In this document: in pieces, positions 1 through 6,820 of the stretch
Numbering within the stretch: the stretch's first letter is position 1
Layout: each line of letters opens with the position of its first letter
From: Deinococcus humi
GTDB taxonomy: Bacteria; Deinococcota; Deinococci; Deinococcales; Deinococcaceae
NCBI RefSeq assembly: GCF_014201875.1
Contig: NZ_JACHFL010000027.1
Coordinates: 1-43,460, forward strand
Length of the DNA: 43,460 nt
Direction of reading: 5' to 3'
Position numbers and translations under genes: made by a program
The notes under the pieces: generated by a model
Seen by the model: the letters and a program-made list of their open reading frames with translations, nothing else
Told to the model about the DNA's origin: nothing
The model's database searches: none

Positions 1-1281
1 GTGAACGTGAACCTCACCGGCGCGCGGGAACTGCGGATGGTGGTGACCAACGGGGGCGATAACATCGACTACGATCACGCCGACTGGGCCAACCCGACGA
101 TCACCTGCGTGTCCAGTACACCACCAGCTCAGCCTGCAGGTACCCTGGACCCCAGCTTCGGGCAGGGCGGCAGAGTCAAGGTCAGCGGCGTGGACGTGGT
201 GGCCGAGCCAGGCGGCGCCGTGGCTGTGGTGGGCAAGAACTTCAAGGTCACGCGGCTGTCTGCCTCTGGTGCGGTGGTGGCCCAAAGCACCGACCAGTTT
301 GACGGGCAGGCCAACGGACTGGCGCGCCAGTCCGATGGCAAGCTGATTGTGGCAGGTCAGGTGGACGGTCAACTGGCGGCCATCCGCTTCCTGAGCAATC
401 TGACCCTGGACTCCAGTTTCGGTGCCGGCGGCGTGGTCAAACTCCCGCTGGGAGGGACAAACACCAGCGAACTCGGTTCGTCGGCCCTGGACGTCGCCGT
501 GCAGCCGGACGGCAAGATCGTGCTGGGGGGCAGAGTGCGTCAGCAATTCAACCAGGATTTCGTGCTGGTCCGCCTGCAAAGCAATGGCACGCGTGATGCT
601 AGCTTCGGTCAGAACGGCGTAGCAATCACCGCCCTGGAAGACTTGCCCGCATATAGCTACGCGTCAGGCATCTCCGATGAGTTCATTTCGGGGCTGGCCC
701 TTCAGCCTGACGGCAAGATCGTGGTAGCAGGACAGGCCAGTGGTGGGTTCGGAGACGAAGCCGTGCTAGCTCGCTACAGCTCATCCGGGCAGCTTGACGC
801 TTCATTTTCTGGCGATGGCATTGCAAAAGGGATCATCGACGGGTACGGCGGTTTCAGGACGGTGGCGGTGCTGCCGGACGGAGAACTTCTCGCGGGCGGC
901 AGCACACAGCGGGCCCTGGCCAGAGCGTTTCTACAGAAGTTCAGCGCAGATGGCATGCCTGGGTCGCGCGTGGTGTTCAATTTCAACGACGAAAATTATC
1001 TTGAGTCCGAAACGATTATTTACGCCCTGGCCGTGCAGGACGACGGTGGCGTGATCGTGGGGGGAGGCAATCAGGCCTTCAGTTCAGTCAACACGGACGG
1101 AACGTATCTTGCCCGCTTCTCTGCGGCGCTGGTCCAGGACACCACGTTCGGTGGTGCGGCGGACGGCAATGTCAAGATCAATGGGGACACCTTCATCGCG
1201 CTGGCCAACAGCGGGAACACCATTGTGGCCACCACGCCTAGCGCAGATCCTGTGGGCGGGACTGTGCGGGTATTCCGCTAA
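1..1281 (+). CDS. Delta-60 repeat protein, 3' part (5' end outside window)
   Basis: The frame is open from the first base, so the true start probably lies upstream and the GTG at 1 need not be the start. The first ~38 residues (GARELRMVVTNGGDNIDYDHADWA) look like the end of an NPCBM/NEW2-type carbohydrate-binding module. From residue ~48 there are repeats with the pattern LDxSFGxxGxV...QPDGKIVVAG (seen near residues 48, 135, 200, 270 and, weaker, 380), which is the delta-60 repeat family that folds into beta-propeller-like blades. Proteins of this kind are usually secreted or on the cell surface; a binding or adhesion role is inference. It stops at TAA 1279-1281, and no clear terminator follows. 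Confidence 0.8.
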   Translation: MNVNLTGARELRMVVTNGGDNIDYDHADWANPTITCVSSTPPAQPAGTLDPSFGQGGRVKVSGVDVVAEPGGAVAVVGKNFKVTRLSASGAVVAQSTDQFDGQANGLARQSDGKLIVAGQVDGQLAAIRFLSNLTLDSSFGAGGVVKLPLGGTNTSELGSSALDVAVQPDGKIVLGGRVRQQFNQDFVLVRLQSNGTRDASFGQNGVAITALEDLPAYSYASGISDEFISGLALQPDGKIVVAGQASGGFGDEAVLARYSSSGQLDASFSGDGIAKGIIDGYGGFRTVAVLPDGELLAGGSTQRALARAFLQKFSADGMPGSRVVFNFNDENYLESETIIYALAVQDDGGVIVGGGNQAFSSVNTDGTYLARFSAALVQDTTFGGAADGNVKINGDTFIALANSGNTIVATTPSADPVGGTVRVFR

Positions 1282-1394
1282 GTACCCACTTGTCATCTGA
1301 GCCTCGTGGCCTGATACTTCGGGAGACTGATGCATTAATGGGCGGAATAGGCGTGCTCGGCAACTGAAGGTAAGTTCTGAAGCCAAGCTCCACC

Positions 1395-1607
1395 TTACCG
1401 CGCCGCCTGTAGGAGGTCCGGCCACCCGTTTTTCACCAGATTGACGACCAAGCGTCCCCGGTTTGGGTTCCCCTGACTGATTTCCAGGCCCTGGCCAGGC
1501 GAATGCGACACAGCGCACCCTGAACAACAGAGCAGTGCGTTATCGCCGAACCAGGTGGTGCGCTCCACGATCAGGGTGAGCTGGGCATCGTAGGGAAGCT
1601 GAGCCAT
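1395..1607 (-). CDS. Small hypothetical protein, 70 aa
   Basis: An ATG-started 70-residue frame reading MAQLPYDAQLTLIVERTTWF..., with a CCSGC cluster near the middle and an ordinary-looking C-terminus (RLVVNLVKNGWPDLLQAAR). I do not recognise the family. The composition is more protein-like than that of the overlapping frames. An AT-rich stretch (1650-1663) lies upstream on its strand, but no good ribosome binding site is seen. It faces the delta-60 gene convergently. It could be a small Deinococcus-specific gene or chance. Confidence 0.35.
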   Translation of the reverse strand: MAQLPYDAQLTLIVERTTWFGDNALLCCSGCAVSHSPGQGLEISQGNPNRGRLVVNLVKNGWPDLLQAAR

Positions 1608-1733
1608 AGTGGGGCAGGTGAGTATTCAGATCGGCGGTCAATATATTAAAGGGCGGTCTCAGGGCTTATCACAGCCCCAGAGAGTGCCTTTAGCATTCCA
1701 CATTGTGTTCATGTCATTATTGGCCACAGTTTG

Positions 1734-1850
1734 TCAGGAGCTGAAGCTCCAGAGCTTGTCCGTATGCATGACGCCCAGGACCTTGTAGGTAACCAATAGC
1801 CGTTCAAAGTACGGTTTCGGAGCGTCTATATTCCCACACGTTTGCAACAG
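1734..1850 (-). pseudogene. IS6-family transposase fragment
   Basis: On the minus strand this reads DAPKPYFERLLVTYKVLGVMHTDKLWS, which matches the IS6-family block around the third catalytic region (xAAKxFFxRLLxxYxVPxVIHTDKLWSYGAA). The frame ends at once in SFSS and a stop, so only a few dozen residues survive. No inverted repeat is visible beside it. It is one of at least seven IS6 remnants in the window. Confidence 0.65.
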
Positions 1851-2289
1851 GCTTTCTAGCACGACGCCGATGTTCCGCCCGTCACCACGGGTGATTCTTG
1901 CCACCGATCTCACCGCACGACTCATGCAGGGACCACCGGGAACTCCGGCATCCCCTCCCGATGGCATTCGGGGAGAAGTGGCGCGAACTCGATATTCTGC
2001 TGGCACAGGCTTCGTGACTGACAATAATAATCTGCCGAAAATATGGGTGGGAAAGCTTGAGGACCTTACGTACAGTTAACGTGCTGCAGTTGAACAGTTG
2101 AATGCAAAAGCTCTCGAAGCCGCTTTGCGATAAGCGTAGGAACCGTTAGCCCGATCCTCGACACAACAGCACGGACGCGCCTTTCTCAAGGCACGCTGTC
2201 CATCGTGCTCGAGACGCCAGGAGTTGACCTTGCGAACCGCTGGCCTTAAACCAGATGGGCTATAGGATCGCGCCCCTTCCCGACGATTG

Positions 2290-2362
2290 GGGTGATTAAC
2301 CAGAATCGAACTGGTGTTTCCTGATCCACAATCAGGCGTCCTGCCACTGGACGACAACCACC
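2290..2362 (-). tRNA. tRNA-His (GTG)
   Basis: The minus strand folds as a cloverleaf: acceptor GGTGGTT with AATCACC (one G-U), D arm CGTC/GACG, anticodon stem CCTGA/TCAGG around loop TTGTGGA (anticodon GTG) and T arm ACCAG/CTGGT around TTCGATT. The discriminator base is C, as expected for histidine. The CCA is not encoded, and the base before position 1 is T rather than the usual encoded G-1. The D arm (CAGTGGCAG) is of the compact kind common in phage and plasmid tRNA arrays. Confidence 0.8.
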
Positions 2363-2472
2363 ATAGCTAGGAAGGTCCAGCCATTCCTTTAGGCAAAACG
2401 GGGATGCACCAGACCTCTGCGCGACCTCCCTTAAGCGGGCGCATGTCCCAGTAGCGCCATCTTCCGAGCAAT

Positions 2473-2547
2473 TGGCGGTTCTGACGGGATTTGAACCCGC
2501 GCCCTTCCAGCTGACAACTAGGCGCGCTCCTACTGCGCTACAGAACC
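2473..2547 (-). tRNA. tRNA-Asp (GTC), CCA encoded
   Basis: Acceptor GGTTCTG pairs perfectly with CAGAACC, followed by discriminator G (usual for Asp) and an encoded CCA. The D arm is GCGC/GCGC, the anticodon loop TTGTCAG gives GTC, and the T arm GCGGG/CCCGT surrounds TTCAAAT. The anticodon stem has one mismatch (27-43). It lies 3 nt from the CCA end of the tRNA-Glu upstream, as in a tightly packed array. Confidence 0.82.
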
Positions 2548-2550
2548 ATG

Positions 2551-2627
2551 TGGTGACCTCAGCCGGGTTTGAACCGGCATTCTCCTGGTTGAAAGCCAAG
2601 TGTGTTGACCACTTCCACCATGAGGCC
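2551..2627 (-). tRNA. tRNA-Glu (TTC), CCA encoded
   Basis: Acceptor GGCCTCA pairs with TGAGGTC, then A and an encoded CCA. The anticodon stem CTTGG/CCAGG surrounds loop CTTTCAA (anticodon TTC). The T arm GCCGG/CCGGC around TTCAAAC is perfect. The D arm is weakly paired. It is transcribed just before the Asp gene and just after a tRNA-like sequence at 2634-2707. Confidence 0.8.
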
Positions 2628-2633
2628 AGAACA

Positions 2634-2707
2634 AGGCAACGCGCAGAGTCGAACGGCCGACGCCACCTCGTGTAGAACTAGGGGTTAAACCACTTCTCTA
2701 TGTCACC
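2634..2707 (-). pseudogene. Decayed tRNA-like sequence, anticodon position CTA
   Basis: Length and spacing fit a further member of the tRNA array. The ends GGTGACA and CGTTGCC pair at six of seven positions with two wobbles. There is T8, a D-loop (AAGTGGTTTAACC) and a canonical T-loop TTCGACT. The anticodon arm CCTAG/CGAGG has one mismatch around loop TTCTACA, putting CTA at the anticodon. The T stem has two mismatches, the D stem is poor and CCA is not encoded. It is therefore probably a tRNA pseudogene. If it were functional it would read UAG. Confidence 0.3.
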
Positions 2708-2899
2708 AGGGAGTGAAAGGCATCTACGGAAGGTAGAGGCGCACACTCACGGCTTTAAATGGGCAGCTGACGTTCCGAACAGGCGAGGTGGTCTCGCAGA
2801 TCTCGCGCCTAGCCTGGATGGTCACCGCGCTCTCGGGGGGACACGCACAGCAGCCCCAGATCCTCCAAACGGCCGGCAGGGAGCGGCACGAGGTGACAG

Positions 2900-3290
2900 G
2901 TCGTGTTCATGCCGGGCAGTCTACGCAGTAGCTGTAAGTATGCCATCGGCCAGGTGGCGAGGCCAAGCTCTAGACCAGATGACCTGACCCCCTCACGCCA
3001 TGGCGATGGCCCCATGATCCACGCCCCAGTGGCATCCACAGCTTACTGCGATCACCTGATTGAACAATCTCACATGGCACCACCAATGGCCACAAGGCAA
3101 CTGCAAACCAAGGGGACGCCCTCAAGGGTTTATCGAGCTGCATGCTCGCTTTACCAATGTTCGTCCCATGAGAAGGCCGTCCATTTGTTGATTGATGGAC
3201 TGAGAGAGGCCGCCCAACCTTGTAGGCGGCCTCTTTCGTGAAGCTTATGAGCTGCGGTCTCCGCTACTTAGTCACTTGCCACAACCCTTG
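2900..3290 (+). mobile_element. IS6-family remnant, 3' end with inverted repeat
   Basis: On the plus strand the stretch near 3040-3120 reads STAYCDHLIEQSHMAPPMATRQLQTKG, a damaged version of the IS6 C-terminal block (STARCNNLIEQSHRPTRRQERxQxGF). At 3274-3287 lies ACTTGCCACAACC, the inward terminal repeat that also ends the remnants at 25239 and 30865. No matching left end is found, so the 5' part is lost. The hairpin at 3205-3234 lies inside the remnant. Confidence 0.6.
3205..3234. terminator. Rho-independent terminator-like hairpin
   Basis: A perfect 10-bp stem (AGAGGCCGCC and its complement) with a 10-nt loop, followed by a short T tract on the plus strand. No confident gene lies directly upstream on either strand, so which transcript it ends is unknown. 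Confidence 0.55.
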
Positions 3291-3428
3291 AAGACACGGT
3301 TCAAATCGGCGCGAGCGTAATTGAGTCAGTTCGTCACAGCACCAACTTTATCCACACATATAGGTTGTCTCCGACCAATCCATAGACTATCCCTTCTAGG
3401 CGCTTCTGACTCCGGTGATCCAGAATGT

Positions 3429-3677
3429 TCAGCTCTCCTCGGTCGTTTCCTCACCGGGAGTGGTGCTCGCGGGGTCGCTGGTAATCATGCTGCCCGAAGA
3501 GGCGACATCCTGCTTATCTAGGCCAAGTTCTTGATACTCGTCCGCGAGACGGGCTTCTGCTCTGGCTTCCTTGAGGGCAGCCTGGCGTTCATCAGTATGG
3601 CCCATAAACTGAAGGTCCACATTAGTAACCTCGACTTCCTTCGGAACCTTCGTATCGTGCATTCGATCATCCGTCAT
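3429..3677 (-). CDS. Small acidic hypothetical protein, 82 aa
   Basis: This reads MTDDRMHDTKVPKEVEVTNVDLQFMGHTDERQAA... and ends in a Ser/Thr/Glu-rich tail. The middle (ERQAALKEARAEARLADEYQEL) is a plausible amphipathic helix. I know no family for it. A second ATG lies 15 nt inside (MHDTK). GAGG sits only 1-2 nt before the first ATG, which would fit the internal start better. It has no strong neighbours; decayed DNA lies on both sides. Confidence 0.4.
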   Translation of the reverse strand: MTDDRMHDTKVPKEVEVTNVDLQFMGHTDERQAALKEARAEARLADEYQELGLDKQDVASSGSMITSDPASTTPGEETTEES

Positions 3678-4972
3678 TCCTCAGCCTATGGAGGCGCTGC
3701 GAGTGCACAGTGAGGTGCAGGTAAAGCTCTCAGGGCATCAACTCCTGACAGGGGAAGACTGACGCTCACGTCACGTGCCAGCGCAATAACAAATCGCTGG
3801 GGAGGCTGACGCGGCGCAAGACGGTCAAAGCTCTCCAACTCCCGATTTCCTATCAATGCGTCTGGACGGTAGAGGATTCACACACTGGCCATGGCAGGCG
3901 TCAGTGGATAAGGGCAGAGGCATCCTCGACCTCTTGCCTCACTGACAAGCTGTGAATTGCCGGAGCAGTTCTACGGGACCACCCGGTTCGCCACACCATA
4001 GAGCACATCCAGAGTACTTTTACTGCCTGATGAAACAACCTCATCAAGCAGTCCATCGCGTTCTGTCTAACCTGTGCGCGAACTGCTGAATCAGCCCGTC
4101 ATTGCCACCGCTGTGTACCGACAGGAGGCCACCGTCCAAAGTGACGTCGCTGTCCAGAACAACCTACTTCTCCGGGGAGTCCGTGTAGCGACATGGGGCT
4201 CAGCGCGCGCACTAATTCGCTTTCCACTAAACCATCCGCAAACAACTTTTACGCCCAAAGCGAAATAAATTTCCACGAGTTTTGCTGAGATTAGAATCCC
4301 AATTTTTTGTACCGTCCTGCACGTGCTTTTTCATCCTTGCTCACAGGAAGGCCAGGAAGGGGCTTCTGGGCGTCAATGGGGGATTAGTCTCCTTCCACCG
4401 CAAGGCTGAATTCAGCTAGGTTACGCATAAGCTAAGTCTCGGTCTGCCTAACGAACCCGTCGCTTTTATGCCCAGCGTTGGCAGGTTGAACCGCTTCATC
4501 TGAGACCTGCCCCTGTTGAAAAATCCAGCGCGAGTCCAGCCACCCAATATGGACGAACCTGCTGGCCGCACACCCTGTCATTCAGGACTATACGCAAGTC
4601 CTAGCGCGTTTTGCACGTGGTCCGCTATATCAGGGCACCACGACTGTTCGCGGTGGGCAAAGTGGCGGTGTGTTCCAGTTGGCGGCGCCAAGTCAACTCA
4701 TTCACAGCAACGGGCGGGAATTTTGCAAACCGTCATCTCCAGACGAGTGTTCAGGCCGGGGGTAACTCTTCAACGAATTATCACTAATCTGACTTAGTGT
4801 CAAACTAGATTAAAGTTAGGCATAAATGAGGCGCATCGTTCCGGGAAGTTTCTTGGCCCGCTCAGTATGAGCGCTGAATGAAAAGCTGCCTAAGGCATGG
4901 CAGCGAGTTCGAGATATCCGGTTGCGTCACCACCTCATGGAGGCAAACCCACACCGCCATCTACAGATAAAG
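3678..4972. other. Region without a recognisable gene
   Basis: About 1.3 kb on both strands holds only short frames with no family resemblance. A minus-strand stretch near 4171-4240 (GCGGATGGTTTAGTGG...) has a tRNA-like D-arm look but does not fold. Base composition is lower in GC than the neighbouring genes. It is best read as decayed accessory DNA continuous with the tRNA/IS6 zone. Confidence 0.5.
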
Positions 4973-5407
4973 TTATTTATTCTCACCAGAGTAGTTTTCA
5001 GTCTCACGCCTGAGTGCAGGAAACTGCGCTATATGGCGCTGTGCTCGTTGCCACACATCCTCGGGGAAGGATTCTGGCGCGTGGTGGTTATTGATCGCAC
5101 AGAACTCGGCGAGGCAGACCTCCACATCCATAACGTCTGCTCGCCACCCAGGTTGCAAAGAAGCAAGCGCGTCATGATGCTGGCGCAAGAGTTCATCTTC
5201 ATCCACATAGCCTTGTGCATCAAAGGCAAGCTGGCCATTTGAAACGTACAGATGAGAGCCACGAAATTCAGGGGCGGGCCGAATGAATCGAAGCCGGAAG
5301 CCGACTTGAGGATACCTTTCCAAGAAGGCGAATCCTAGGATGTGACATGCGCCTGCGGAAAAGAAGCCTACATCTGGCCTCGCGTAGCTCAGTTGGATGT
5401 CACTCAT
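4973..5407 (-). CDS. Conserved-looking hypothetical protein, 144 aa
   Basis: Starting at the internal ATG at 5407 it reads MSDIQLSYARPDVGFFSAGA..., then CHILGFAFLERYPQVGFRLR and RGSHLYVSNGQLAFDAQGYV, a well-behaved globular protein with mixed helix and strand. A start 19 codons further upstream (5464) is possible but adds a low-complexity lead. I recognise the general look of an uncharacterised soluble family (GAGACHIL...FLxRYP...HxYVxDG...FD) but know no function. It is isolated in decayed DNA, with an IS6 remnant downstream of its start on the other strand. No good ribosome binding site is seen. Confidence 0.6.
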   Translation of the reverse strand: MSDIQLSYARPDVGFFSAGACHILGFAFLERYPQVGFRLRFIRPAPEFRGSHLYVSNGQLAFDAQGYVDEDELLRQHHDALASLQPGWRADVMDVEVCLAEFCAINNHHAPESFPEDVWQRAQRHIAQFPALRRETENYSGENK

Positions 5408-5539
5408 TTCGTTCGGCGTTCTCATAAATGCGGTCGTGGGCTGCCTCACGGATGAACCATACACACTGGCCAGGTTTTTAAATGGTGTAACCTCGGGCGG
5501 ATCAACACAAGAGGTGCTGGGGACCTTTCATCTGAGTGC

Positions 5540-6340
5540 TAAAGGAAAATTGATGGCGGCTAGCAGCGTGTTTAGTACATCCAGCCCTCCCATCACCTTA
5601 TGGACCATAGAGTTCAGCGGCTGGGACACCTGCGTTCTCTAACGGGCGCTGGTCAGCAGAGTGGATACTCTCCAGCCTCAAAGTCCGCGGTTTCGATCTG
5701 GGATGCATGGGCCTGACTCACCCCGACCGTTGCAACGCCTGTTCGGATGGTCATCCTGCCCTGGGTCAGCTGTATACAGGTGGGCGTTTAGCTCTAGACG
5801 CACTATCTGACCATGAGCCTCGTTCGGCATGGTGCGGAACGTCTCTGCGACGCGCTGTGGTGGATGCTCGCGAAGCTGCCCATGCTGGTCAAGCTCCTGA
5901 AGATTCCTTCCCCGCACCAGGCGCGGCTTGAAGTCAAGGTGTCCGGTACAGAGCTCAGTGCCAATATCGCCAAGCACCGGAGCACAGATGTTTTGCCTCA
6001 CAAGCTGGATGGCAGACGGAGAGCAGAGTCACACTGATCAGCTGCGGAATGCTGGAGCCACGATTCGGGAGCTCGTGATTCCCGTCCATGTTCACCGTCA
6101 ACAGGTGATCTTCACTGCACACTGCAACAACATGACCGAGTCATCTCACTGACGCACACGCGGTCAAGAACGACAACAAGGGTTCAGATGGTGAAAACGG
6201 GCGTTATAATTCTGCTGCCCGAGTTACCAATCTTTTCCATCATACCTGAACCAGCGAGTCGCCTTCCAAAGGTGGCCTAAATCTCAGGCCACCCCTGCCC
6301 TTCGCATGCCGTAGGCCGAGTTAAGGCAACACAACCGATC
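5540..6340 (+). mobile_element. IS6-family remnant (same type as the 42 kb copy)
   Basis: At 6030-6152 the plus strand reads SHTDQLRNAGATIRELVIPV and then FTAHCNNMTESSH, a damaged IS6 C-terminal block (HTDKLRxxGAAIRELPxxxxVxHxQVxSTARCNNxIEQSH). The last ~75 bp (6265-6340), read on the minus strand, match the transposase-3' end of the element at 42005-42070, including the terminal GGTTGTGTTGCCTTAACT. The right boundary is therefore good. The left boundary and the 5' half are not recognisable; 5540 is only the size expected from an ~800-bp element. Confidence 0.55.
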
Positions 6341-6817
6341 CGAATATAAGTTGGAAGCAAGCCAGCGATCACGCTCTCGCAGAAAACACTTCTGCGCAGC
6401 CAACGCTACAAAGCAACGCACAGATCAGTCAGTTGCCAGAACCGGACCACCTGGGGCGACGAAGGGACATCAACACATCAACAAAAAGGCTGGCACCGTC
6501 ACAGCTGACTTGAGTGGTAAACATTCTCTGAAGGGCAGTCAAGACCTCACACTTCGCACTGTTTGTGACGGACCGAGTGCAAGGTTTTCGTGTCAAAGAC
6601 TCACAAGGGCTACGGAAAGGCAGTCTGAGCTTCAAGTCATCTTTACCTTCCTGCTACCAAGACCTTGCCACAACCGCCATTGACCCATTCGCAGATTATT
6701 CTCCGCATGGCCTGCTGGCTTAACAGCCGTCAATTACCGCCTGACCGCACTCGGTCAGTACAGTGAACTTCATTCCAGAGCACGGGGCCGGAGAAATCGG
6801 CCGAACAAGGAGTCATT
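6341..6817. other. Region without a gene; one stray IS6 end
   Basis: No convincing frame is seen. CTTGCCACAACC at 6664-6675 is the second kind of IS6 terminal repeat (as at 3287 and 30865), suggesting another very decayed insertion. The last ~100 bp carry the cphA upstream region, but no clear -35/-10 pair stands out. Confidence 0.4.
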
Positions 6818-6820
6818 TTG
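6807..6820 (+). promoter_or_regulatory. Ribosome binding site deciding a TTG start for cphA
   Basis: AAGGAG ends 5 nt before TTG 6818-6820. The in-frame ATG eight codons later lacks any purine-rich site, so TTG is preferred. Confidence 0.65.

Noticed and set aside
5386..5460. Plus-strand tRNA-like start (GCGTAGCTCAGTTGGAT) and later GGTCGTGGG
   Set aside because: The rest does not fold: no anticodon stem or paired acceptor. The D-arm match falls inside a credible minus-strand coding start, so coincidence is likelier.
5641..5710. Plus-strand tRNA-like stretch with TTTCGAT T-loop
   Set aside because: Stems are too poorly paired and no acceptor complement was found; at most old debris.
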